Part shown: piece after piece, positions 53,848-61,081 of the stretch
Layout: the number at the start of each line of letters is the position of its first letter
Position numbering within the stretch: position 1 is the stretch's first letter
NCBI RefSeq assembly: GCF_013343715.1
Contig: NZ_JABUNR010000016.1
Span: 62,001 to 126,000 of the forward strand
DNA from: Mesobacillus harenae
GTDB taxonomy: Bacteria; Bacillota; Bacilli; Bacillales; Cytobacillaceae
DNA: 64,000 bases
Direction: 5' to 3'
Notes under the pieces: model-generated
Told to the model about the DNA's origin: nothing
Databases searched by the model: none
Seen by the model: only the letters and a program-made list of their open reading frames with translations
Program-made: the position numbers and the translations under genes

Positions 53848-54546
53848 ATGAAACAGCTTTACTACCGAGGATACGAATTAAGCCAGGACGAAAGGATGCC
53901 CTTTTATGATGAGGAAAACCTTCCGTTTGAAGAGGATAGCGAAGACCAAGAATTAGGCGAAAACTATTGGAACAGCCTTACCGGCTGGGAGAGCCGTGAC
54001 AAGGAATTAGATGTTTACGAATTTGAAGAGAAGTATGCTGAATGCGGAAATGAGTTTGAAGTTCAATCAGATGACGAGGATGAAGCTGAGCGGGAAGTTC
54101 ATATCATGGAGGAATCCGGAGGGTCATTTACGGCTGGCAAAATAGATGAGCTGTCAACAGAAGAACGCCTACTACAATCGATTAGATACAACCGCAGTGA
54201 GAATCTAAGTGAGCTCCTTAAGGAACATTACCAGCACACCTGCCAGATTTGTCAGGATAAAATGGAAATAGCCCCGGGGCAGTTCTATACAGAAACTCAT
54301 CATCTGCATCCCGTTTCCGCAAAAGGGCCGGATATATCCGAAAACATGCTCGTTGTTTGCAGAAAATGCCACAAGTGGCTGGACTATGGAAGTATGTATA
54401 TTGAACCAGGAACCCTAAAGGTGCATTTTTTCAGGGAAGAATCCGGTATCCATGGCACAAGACTAACCCTGAAGTACCCTCATGTTCCAGGCGAAAAGTA
54501 TTTAAACTACCAAAGGGAAGTTTTTCACAAAAGGTGTGGATCCTAA
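53848..54546 (+). CDS. HNH endonuclease-domain protein with acidic N-terminus
   Basis: A 232-residue protein in two parts. Residues 1-95 are strongly acidic (EEDSEDQELGE, QSDDEDEAERE). Residues about 120-185 form an HNH fold: CQICQDKM zinc pair, ETHHLHPVS with the catalytic histidines, ENMLVVCRKCHKWLDYG with the asparagine and second zinc pair. HNH nucleases cut DNA in restriction, phage packaging, toxins and mobile elements. The acidic half could mask the DNA-binding face. Starts at ATG 53848 with AAGGAGG. Confidence 0.83.
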   Translation: MKQLYYRGYELSQDERMPFYDEENLPFEEDSEDQELGENYWNSLTGWESRDKELDVYEFEEKYAECGNEFEVQSDDEDEAEREVHIMEESGGSFTAGKIDELSTEERLLQSIRYNRSENLSELLKEHYQHTCQICQDKMEIAPGQFYTETHHLHPVSAKGPDISENMLVVCRKCHKWLDYGSMYIEPGTLKVHFFREESGIHGTRLTLKYPHVPGEKYLNYQREVFHKRCGS

Positions 54547-54781
54547 TGAGGCAGAGACGGTTCTTGCAGCTCCCTTGGAAGCACAAGAACCATCCCCGTG
54601 TTGTGCCCTCAAGCATTATTTTATTTACATAGTAGGCTTCTTCGATCGTAATTTGAAATTATGTACGATAGTACGAACTGAACAGGACCATCTTTATCGA
54701 CAGTTCCCTTTAGAAATGCTAGATGGCAGCATAAGACGCCTCGGCGTCGATTTAACAGGAGCCCTGGCACCAGCCAAATGA
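54536..54781 (+). pseudogene. Truncated ComK-family gene
   Basis: The frame encodes FDRNLKLCTIVRTEQ, LDGSIRRLGVDLTGAL and then stops. These align with DRNGKLCSIITETDK and LDGSLRAVGFTLRGAM of the ComK-like gene at 58552. Only about 55 residues of the N-terminal part survive; the LFP and SNG blocks are missing. The first 25-30 codons are derived from a GACGGTTCTTG...CACAAGAACC hairpin repeat (54553-54598), so even the start is not native. No own ribosome binding site is clear. Confidence 0.7.
54553..54598. repeat. GGTTCTTG/CAAGAACC hairpin repeat
   Basis: AGACGGTTCTTG and CACAAGAACCATCC flank a short loop. Related pieces occur at 57228-57246 (GGACGGTTCATGTGCTTCAT) and 57707-57745. This type of element is seen between genes in many Bacillus genomes, from memory. 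Confidence 0.6.
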
Positions 54782-54833
54782 ATCCTTGGTTATGGGTTCA
54801 GGTTATTGTACGGGTTGCCATCAGGATTGCTTC

Positions 54834-55154
54834 TTATGTATGGCTCCACATAGTACCATCGCTGCGGTAATAACCATCCACTTCATGGTAGCCTGGACTG
54901 CTGTTGCTATCGGCACCTGGCCCCCATTCAGAAGGAGTATCATCATAATAGCCACTGTCATCTTCAGTGATTGAATCGATCAGGCCGCCAAACATACTTA
55001 AAATAAACCATGCGAAAATACCAATAAAACCAAATAAACCAACCTTCTGCACAATCAAGATAACTGCTCCGCCAGGCTCGTCTGAGAAAATAAGCACCAT
55101 GCCGAGAATAGCAAGAACGATAAGAATAAAAAGTACTATAAATCCAATCCCCAT
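54834..55154 (-). CDS. Small membrane protein with two segments
   Basis: A 106-residue protein. Two hydrophobic segments (about 3-24 and 34-57) are followed by an acidic, Ser/Gly/Tyr-rich tail ending DGYYRSDGTMWSHT, a short motif (GYYR-x-DGT) found in many small exported or membrane proteins. The start at ATG 55154 has GGGGAAGGA about 8 bases ahead. Function unknown. It is convergent with the comK fragment. Confidence 0.7.
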   Translation of the reverse strand: MGIGFIVLFILIVLAILGMVLIFSDEPGGAVILIVQKVGLFGFIGIFAWFILSMFGGLIDSITEDDSGYYDDTPSEWGPGADSNSSPGYHEVDGYYRSDGTMWSHT

Positions 55155-55321
55155 ACGGTCATTCCTTCCCCATAAATATATACAATTACTGTATATTCTA
55201 GCGCAAAAATTTATTTGCCGATAGAGGAAAGCGTATAAAGGTACAGGGAAGATTTAAGACCGCTGAAAAGCCGCTGCTTAAACCCCTTAATTTATGACTC
55301 AATAATGGAATGGCTCAAACC

Positions 55322-55357
55322 CTGTGAAACAAGATTAATCGGGAAGTGACAGGCACC
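55322..55357 (-). repeat. 35-bp dispersed repeat, copy F
   Basis: CTGTGAAACAAGATTAATCG then GGAAGTGACAGGCACC, identical to copy E, 11 bases beyond the stop of the SEC-C gene. Confidence 0.93.
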
Positions 55358-55368
55358 GTCAGCGAGAT

Positions 55369-57159
55369 TCACATTTCTTTCACAAGTTTCTTCACGACTG
55401 GACCATAAGCTGTCCCATGCTGTTGGTCGAGCCAGACGGCAAAACTTTTAACCACTGTGAAAAATCCCTTTGCCTGATTAACCGTCGCATCATGATTTAA
55501 TTCTAAATAATAGTAGGCGATCAGCGCTTCCCATTGCTTCGGAAGAATGCCGGTCATCCGTTCAATCTTTTCCTCTACAAGAAAATAAGCGATTACCTGC
55601 ACCCCGAGCCGATATTTATAATAGGTGCTAGGGGATTTCCCCTCACCTTTTTCCTGGAAAAATGCCAAGAGATCCTGCGCATAGCCGTTTTTGATTTCAT
55701 GAACAGGAAGTCCCATTTCTTCCCACAAGTCCATTTCCACTTTTGTCCAGCCACCAGTATGTTCCTTTGGGTTCTCCAAAAGGATAAGAGCTGATTCTCT
55801 GTTCTCCCGAAGTGTAACAAATGGAGAAAGCGGCCTATTCAAGGCTTTCCTTAACAGATTAAAATCAGCAGTCCATTTTTCCTTTGTCTGGTCTTTCGTT
55901 TCCTTATAACTAGCAAATTCAAGTTGTTGAAGCCAATGTTCAAGTTCTGTTTGTCTCTCCAATCCCTCCATCTCCGCCGGCGTTTTTCCATTAAACAACG
56001 GAAGCGGCTGATGCAGTTCTTTCGTGTGCATGGCCTGATGGGCAAAGTGCGCGAAAACGGGCTGAACCCCTTCTTCTAATCCAACACTAAATGATATGGC
56101 TTTGATCCCGGCCGGCACCTTCTGGCTATCTTTCTTCTTATTAAGGAAGACAGCCTGCGGAATATTTTTTAAAAGCTGCTGGAAGTAAGCTACGGCAGCT
56201 TGATCGATCGATTGAAAGGTCAGTTGATCGGCTTCTATTTCTATGAGCCCTTCGACTTCATTTAAAGAAACCGAACCATTCGCCAAATTATCTTCATAGC
56301 GGTAACGTTTCCCGATGAGGGCTCCCTTGCCGCTATGCCCATCCCACTCATCCAAATCCAGACGCCCAGTTTGGTGAATAGCTGTCAACACTTCATTAAC
56401 GTCGGTCATAGAATACACCAGTGTCGTATGCACCAGCTCACTTTCCTCTTCTGCTAACCGTTCCACCTCCTGAAGCAAAGCACCCGTAATTTCCGGGAAA
56501 AAATCGATCGCTGCTTTTTCATACGAAGCTCCTGTTTCCTTCAAGTACCTTTCAAGACGCTTCTTTGCTTCTATCAATTTTTCCGGACCAACGAAGGCAG
56601 CCACGCCATTCATATAATAGCCGCCATCCCTTTCCTCCAAGAGGCAAAACGTCCCTCCCCAAGGCAGAGGCTCCGGTAATGTTTCACAATACGGCATATG
56701 AAATCGTTCATGCGTAAATAGATCCTCTACAAGCACCCCTTGTTCATTAAAATCAACATGCTGAATCAACCGGGGAACAAGCGACTCCCAAACCTGTGCC
56801 ATTTGTTGTAGCGCCGGCTCATCTCGTCGCCCCTTCTTCCGGTTATACCATTCAATCCCTCGTAATCCGTCAGTCGCCGGATGCTGATGAAAGAACATTA
56901 GCCAATGATGGCCATATCCGTCCATCCTATCATGCACACCTGTTCGCTCCCTAAATTCTCTCATGAGTGACTGATATTCCAAAAAGGCATAAGACCCAAG
57001 TACTTCTTCCGCTAACCGTTCACTCAGCCTCTTCTTCATCTGGAAAAATTGCTCCTGCTTCACGTGCCCCAATTCAACCACTTTTTCTTTCTTCAAACAG
57101 CATTGCTTATACTTCCTGCCGCTGCCACACGGACAAGGATCATTCCGTCTAATCGCCAT
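55369..57159 (-). CDS. SEC-C motif protein, large
   Basis: A 596-residue protein. Its first 25 residues are a SEC-C zinc motif (RNDPCPCGSGRKYKQCC: C-x-C-x8-CC). The remaining 570 residues have no motif I recognise; they are rich in charged helices and end with a phage integrase-like helical look (YYYLELNHDATVNQAKGFFTVV), which is only an impression. SEC-C domains bind zinc and often sit on proteins that contact ribosomes, SecB or nucleic acid. ATG 57159 with GGGGGA is chosen over TTG 57165. Confidence 0.8.
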   Translation of the reverse strand: MAIRRNDPCPCGSGRKYKQCCLKKEKVVELGHVKQEQFFQMKKRLSERLAEEVLGSYAFLEYQSLMREFRERTGVHDRMDGYGHHWLMFFHQHPATDGLRGIEWYNRKKGRRDEPALQQMAQVWESLVPRLIQHVDFNEQGVLVEDLFTHERFHMPYCETLPEPLPWGGTFCLLEERDGGYYMNGVAAFVGPEKLIEAKKRLERYLKETGASYEKAAIDFFPEITGALLQEVERLAEEESELVHTTLVYSMTDVNEVLTAIHQTGRLDLDEWDGHSGKGALIGKRYRYEDNLANGSVSLNEVEGLIEIEADQLTFQSIDQAAVAYFQQLLKNIPQAVFLNKKKDSQKVPAGIKAISFSVGLEEGVQPVFAHFAHQAMHTKELHQPLPLFNGKTPAEMEGLERQTELEHWLQQLEFASYKETKDQTKEKWTADFNLLRKALNRPLSPFVTLRENRESALILLENPKEHTGGWTKVEMDLWEEMGLPVHEIKNGYAQDLLAFFQEKGEGKSPSTYYKYRLGVQVIAYFLVEEKIERMTGILPKQWEALIAYYYLELNHDATVNQAKGFFTVVKSFAVWLDQQHGTAYGPVVKKLVKEM

Positions 57160-57243
57160 TTCCAATCCCCCGAACCTTTTTTAAAAATTGTAACATGTGG
57201 ATGGTGAAATCGTAAAATGAGGCAGAAGGACGGTTCATGTGCT

Positions 57244-57645
57244 TCATTCCATCGTTACAAAAGGCACTTCATTAAGATAAATTAGTCCCAGAAACATCGG
57301 AATTAATACCATCATAAGTATCTTAAATGATTTTACTAGTTGATATTTCTTAAATTTAATAGAATATGTAAAAATTAATGGGAGTGCTAGGCCCACTGAT
57401 ACACCAAACATATTGGCCATCGCATCTAAAAACTCAGCGCTTCTATCAGGGTCTCCATATTGTCTATACTCCTCAGCCGTTCCAAATATCACTAAGCTCA
57501 GCCATAAGTAACTCAATTTCCCCCTGGCATATTGCCGGTCAGATAACAGCAGGACACCTATCCCTAATAGTAGGGAAATGACAAGGAAACTCCAAAAGTG
57601 TATCCTTTTATCCATCCCAAAAATCAGTCCATCATTTAATTCCAT
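57244..57645 (-). CDS. VanZ-like family membrane protein
   Basis: A 133-residue protein with four membrane segments. MDKRIHFWSFLVISLLLG followed by GTAEEYRQYGDPDRSAEFLDAMANMFGV is the VanZ-like signature: a D-K-x-x-H start, a glutamate-rich loop and D-x-x-A-N-x-x-G. Some members give glycopeptide tolerance; the general role is unknown. ATG 57645 lies behind GAGGGGG. Confidence 0.85.
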   Translation of the reverse strand: MELNDGLIFGMDKRIHFWSFLVISLLLGIGVLLLSDRQYARGKLSYLWLSLVIFGTAEEYRQYGDPDRSAEFLDAMANMFGVSVGLALPLIFTYSIKFKKYQLVKSFKILMMVLIPMFLGLIYLNEVPFVTME

Positions 57646-57995
57646 TTCAAGTCCCCCTCTTCTACAGCCTTTGCCGTATCCAGAGGTTATTAGACCCAGT
57701 TAAGATGGGCGGTTCTTGTGAGTTCATTACAGATGAGAACCGCCCGCATGTGTTCCGTGAAACATCCTGTGAAACAAGATTAATCGGGTAGTGACAGGCA
57801 CTGTTCCGAATTCTGCCATATTTTCAGCTCTGCTAAGCATGCACTCTCTTGTCTTTGAACCGCACTAAATCAGTGCTTTAAATTCATTACTCATCCTAAA
57901 TACTCATAATGTTTCCTATAGGCAACTTACAAACAGTATACTCTGTGGTTCGCTTTTTCTCCTTATTATCTAATAGTCTTAAAAGGAGACTTTTA
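57646..57995. other. 350-bp gap with two repeats
   Basis: GGGCGGTTCT (57707-57716) and AGAACCGCCC (57736-57745) form a 10-bp stem of the GGTTCTTG repeat type. A 35-bp repeat follows at 57767-57801. No gene seen. Confidence 0.65.
57767..57801 (-). repeat. 35-bp dispersed repeat, copy G
   Basis: CTGTGAAACAAGATTAATCG then GGTAGTGACAGGCAC, one base different from copies E and F. It is not at a gene end; the nearest minus-strand gene starts 120 bases to the left. Confidence 0.9.
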
Positions 57996-58232
57996 GTGAG
58001 TAACCGTGAACCGATACATATTGGCACTGTGCTGGAAAAGCTTAGAAGAATGAAGCAGCTTTCCCAGGAAGAACTTGCCCAGCGAACCTCTCTTTCTCTG
58101 TCTTATATAAGCCTCCTTGAAAGGAATCATCATGAACCAGGGTTAGGTTCCCTGTACGATCTGGCGACTGCCCTTGAAATGGATTTCCTGGATTTTATGA
58201 AAGAAATAGATGATCATTATAAAAACGGCTAG
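57996..58232 (+). CDS. XRE-family helix-turn-helix regulator
   Basis: A 78-residue DNA-binding protein, essentially one Cro/C1 domain: VLEKLRRMKQLSQEELAQRT, SLSYISLLERNHHEPGLGSL, YDLATALEMDFLDFM. The GTG start at 57996 has AAAAGGAG upstream. It precedes the ComK-like gene by 320 bases on the same strand and might regulate it; that link is inference only. Confidence 0.88.
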   Translation: MSNREPIHIGTVLEKLRRMKQLSQEELAQRTSLSLSYISLLERNHHEPGLGSLYDLATALEMDFLDFMKEIDDHYKNG

Positions 58233-58551
58233 AAACAGGGCCGCCGCAAGACAAGAAATTATTAACGACTTTGGTATGGAAGGGTTGCAGCTGAACACCC
58301 TTCTTTCACCCCAACCATACCCTCATACCGCCCTCTCTTATCAGGTGATTACCACAATTTTTAAAGCGCTTACATTAAAACCGCTGCTTCAGCCCCGCTG
58401 ATTCTCTTCTTTCAGCAGGTGCTTACATACAAGCAAATTCAACAGTAAGGGGAATCCATCCATATATGATTGAGTAGAACGACTCCTATGACTCTATTAA
58501 AACCTGTACCATCTCAAAAATTTAATGAGCAGCCTAAAGGAGAAGAGTCAC
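58233..58551. other. 319-bp gap upstream of the ComK-like gene
   Basis: TTAAAGCGCTTACA at 58361-58374 resembles a catabolite responsive element in 13 of 14 positions. No AAAA-N5-TTTT ComK box pair was found. A 63-codon frame beginning inside the XRE gene has no support. Confidence 0.5.
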
Positions 58552-59079
58552 ATGTTTATAGACAACCACTATATTGTAAAACCACAAATTATGCACATGA
58601 CAGGCCATTATGACCGCAACGGGAAGCTCTGTTCCATCATTACAGAAACCGATAAAACCATCATCACTGACCAGTCCCCTTTTGATACCCTAGATGGCAG
58701 CTTGAGAGCGGTCGGCTTTACTTTAAGAGGAGCAATGGAGTCCTCCAGGTGGCATCATGGCAATGCATCCATGTGCCCCGTTATGGTAAATCCGGTCGAG
58801 CAGGTCGTGTTGTTTCCAACCCATTCTGCCAATAACGAAGATACGATCTGGTTCAACCCCGACCACATCAAGAGAACCTTCAGCTTCAACCGAAAGACAC
58901 TCATCCAGTTCAGCAACGGTACATATTTAATCGTAAACATAAGACTATCAGCCTTCAACAACAAACTCACAACCGCCGAACAATACAAAGAACTCACCAT
59001 CGGACTCGCAACCAGCACATTTACCCTCACCCTGTATCCTGAAAACAGAAAGCAAAGGAAGCGGAAAAAGAAGCAATAA
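58552..59079 (+). CDS. ComK-family competence transcription factor paralogue
   Basis: A 175-residue protein that follows B. subtilis ComK block by block: DRNGKLCSIITETD (ComK DGKICSKIIEKD), PVMVNPVEQVVLFPT (PIMVDPSNQIFLFPT), IQFSNGTYLIVNIRLSAFNN (VTFSNGKTMELPISYNSFEN), LTLYPENRK (FMLYPKEDR). ComK activates DNA-uptake genes by binding AT boxes. The C-terminus ends in a very basic tail (RKQRKRKKKQ) and lacks the MecA-interaction stretch as far as I can tell. ATG 58552 with AAAGGAG is chosen over 58525. A second, truncated copy lies at 54536-54781. Confidence 0.87.
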   Translation: MFIDNHYIVKPQIMHMTGHYDRNGKLCSIITETDKTIITDQSPFDTLDGSLRAVGFTLRGAMESSRWHHGNASMCPVMVNPVEQVVLFPTHSANNEDTIWFNPDHIKRTFSFNRKTLIQFSNGTYLIVNIRLSAFNNKLTTAEQYKELTIGLATSTFTLTLYPENRKQRKRKKKQ

Positions 59080-59117
59080 ACCACTTGCCAAACCTAACTT
59101 TGCCTAAAAAAAATAAC

Positions 59118-59145
59118 AGGGACTATCCATGTTTTGGTAGTCCCT
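59118..59145. terminator. Hairpin after the ComK-like gene
   Basis: AGGGACTA pairs with TAGTCCCT around a 12-base loop. The T-rich side (eight Ts after GTTA) is on the minus strand; on the plus strand only A-rich sequence precedes it. It may act in both directions weakly. Confidence 0.6.
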
Positions 59146-59305
59146 AAAAGGAAGCTTAAAGCTCCGGGGGTAAGGCACCTGAATTCGGATTCGTAATGGC
59201 TTCAAAAGCCGTATAATTCTTCCTTTTGGGATCGAATACTCAGCCATCTTTTTAACACCTTTTTAAATAGATTCTAATTAGTAGGGATGTCTCTGTTAAA
59301 CGGGG

Positions 59306-59388
59306 CTGTTGATTTCCGTTATAGTTGCTCGCTTTCCGCGAGCCTCCTGGCGCACAGACCTGCGGGGGGCATATCGGCCAGGAACTAA
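59306..59388 (+). repeat. GC-rich dispersed repeat, short copy
   Basis: CTGTTGATTTCCGTTATAGT, then TGCTCGCTTTCCGCGAGCCT and CCTGCGGGGGGCATATCGG. It shares the start and the CCTGCGGGG part with the copy at 14577 but lacks the middle. Confidence 0.7.
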
Positions 59389-59491
59389 TAACCCATTTAA
59401 GAATCTATAATCTATAACGTTATTTACTATAAAGCCCAATTCAACTACAATTAAGTAGAAAATATTGTAATTAAATAGGGAGGTAGAGAAA

Positions 59492-60004
59492 TTGTTTAAT
59501 AAATTAAAAAACAGTAAAAATAATGACGATGATGATGATTCAATCCAAGAAGGACAGGACAGAGGAGAACCTAACCTAGATGAAACCCAAGTTGAAGAGT
59601 TAATGGAAGAAGCAGAAAAAATGGACGAAGAAGAAATTCAAAAGAACAAAAAGTACTTTTCTGAAGAAGGGTTATGGAAAAAAGTTCAAAAGTTCTCTAA
59701 AAAGGCAGGTTCTTCCGCGATATATCTTGTATTATTACTTTTTTTTACAATGCAAAAACCAGAGGTACCAATGAAGGCAAAAGCTACTATTGCCGGTGCC
59801 TTAGGTTATTTTATTTTACCAATAGATTTAATTCCTGATATTGTAGTTGGAGTTGGATATGTTGATGATATTGCAGTACTTATGGCTGCTTTATTTCAGG
59901 TAGCTATGTATATTGATGAAGATATAAAAGATCGAGCTAAAAGTAAGCTTAAAGATTGGTTTGGCGATGATATGGATACTTCCAGTATAGATGATAGGTT
60001 ATAA
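59492..60004 (+). CDS. YkvA/DUF1232 family protein
   Basis: A 170-residue protein. An acidic N-terminal region (NDDDDDS, then EELMEEAEKMDEEE) precedes a hydrophobic segment (AIYLVLLLFFTM, about residues 77-88) and the DUF1232 core KATIAGALGYFILPIDLIPDIV with YVDDIAVL. The family is small, membrane-linked and of unknown function. TTG 59492 follows GGGAGG by 7-8 bases and is accepted as start. Confidence 0.87.
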   Translation: MFNKLKNSKNNDDDDDSIQEGQDRGEPNLDETQVEELMEEAEKMDEEEIQKNKKYFSEEGLWKKVQKFSKKAGSSAIYLVLLLFFTMQKPEVPMKAKATIAGALGYFILPIDLIPDIVVGVGYVDDIAVLMAALFQVAMYIDEDIKDRAKSKLKDWFGDDMDTSSIDDRL

Positions 60005-60464
60005 GAGATACCGGTTCCCACTCGATAAGACGTTATGTCTAGAGGTAATTATAAAGGTGCAGTTGAAATTCATTAGGGTTATTAATTAGAGATTGAAACG
60101 GAGATCTATTAAATGAGCTTGAATTTACTACCCACTGTTAGTAATATTTAAATCATTTCTCCCTTTCAACTAAAATATAAGCATCATGAATAAACCAGCA
60201 ACCTGATAGGGGTTGCTGGTTTTCAATTTAAAAGAATCACAAGACGTCCCTACGCTCTCCCAAAAATAAATTCTTTATAGGGAAGTACATTTTGCCCTTT
60301 TAAGGTGACGTCAGATTCTTTAAGAATTGGCACTTGCTGTTAATTTTAAATTCAGCCTTTTCTTGAGCGAACACTCTTGCATCATCACCGGTTAATTCAT
60401 CGGGATCATCAGCACCAATGTTAATAGTAATTTCGCCTTCCTCTATTTGGAAATCTATCAGCCG
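60005..60464. other. 460-bp gap with a coding remnant
   Basis: Besides the terminator, the minus strand from 60461 to 60300 reads in frame after the NucS-like stop codon: LIDFQIEEGEITINIGADD, then DELTGDDARVFAQEKAEFKI, ending in TAA. It has no start codon and looks like a scrap of a gene. Confidence 0.5.
60193..60223 (+). terminator. Terminator after the YkvA-type gene
   Basis: AACCAGCAACC pairs with GGTTGCTGGTT around a 6-7 base loop and is followed by a short T-stretch (TTTTC). It lies about 190 bases past the stop codon. Confidence 0.82.
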
Positions 60465-61028
60465 TTATGGAAGGAAGTTGCTTAAGACGTCATCTTTATC
60501 CATTCCATAGCCTAGAAAATCCAGCTCTTCATAGTCATCCTCTTCAGCCATTTCAACTCCACTTATATATTTAAAATTCTCCTTGGTTATCTCTTCTATA
60601 AATGTCATTGTGGATACTAAATCATTACCCACCTGTTGTTCCTCCATTAATATCAAGTCTCCATCCATAGGTACGAACAAACACATTATCGGTTTTTGCA
60701 GCAAGCAACTCACTCTCAAAATAGGGAAGAATCCCCGGACAAACGATTATCCCTTTAATTTTGGAATAACCTAATTCTTGCTTACACCATTTCATATAAT
60801 GTTTTATTTGAGTCAGAGCCTCTCTTCCGACATGGCCCTTCTTAATTTCAACGACTATTACTTGGTCTGTTCCAGCATCATATAACAAAAGATCTAATCT
60901 CGATCCATCCGTAAATGTATATTGTTTTTCCTTGAGAGTTAGCCCTTCTCCTAACATCCCAGGATTAGTACTCAGTAACTTTTCTATCTCTCTCTCTCTT
61001 TAACTTGGAAGACTTCTTCCACGGACAA
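60465..61028 (-). pseudogene. NucS-like (PD-D/ExK) nuclease, frameshifted
   Basis: The middle frame (60957-60625) encodes GMLGEGLTLKEKQYTFTDGS, RLDLLLYD, VVEIKKGHVGREALTQIKHY, the D...E-x-K core and QxxxY motif of NucS/EndoMS-type nucleases. The expected N-terminal part (SVEEVFQVKERE) is in another frame and joins at a (GA)6 tract at 60987-60998. The C-terminal part (DLILMEEQQVGNDLV to NFLP) is in a third frame after TYGW. Two shifts are needed for a full protein of about 185 residues. It follows the PLD-like gene on the same strand by about 50 bases. Confidence 0.7.
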
Positions 61029-61060
61029 CAGCTTATTAGACAACCTTCCTTTAAACGGAT

Positions 61061-61073
61061 GATGACAGGCACC
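61061..61073 (-). repeat. Partial core of the 35-bp dispersed repeat
   Basis: GATGACAGGCACC, the 3' part of the repeat only, nine bases beyond the stop codon of the PLD-like gene. The left part is not recognisable. Confidence 0.5.
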
Positions 61074-61081
61074 GCTTCCAT

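Larger units (their letters stand above)
59080..59491. other. 412-bp gap
   Basis: Holds the hairpin at 59118-59145 and a partial GC-rich repeat at 59306-59388. The last 100 bases are AT-rich and likely contain the YkvA-type gene's promoter. No gene seen. Confidence 0.6.

Noticed and set aside
58210..58401. 63-codon frame overlapping the XRE gene end
   Set aside because: No ribosome binding site and no family features; leucine/proline-rich end looks non-coding.
60465..60719. 84-codon frame as an independent small gene
   Set aside because: It continues the NucS-like sequence in a shifted frame and is better explained as part of the broken gene.
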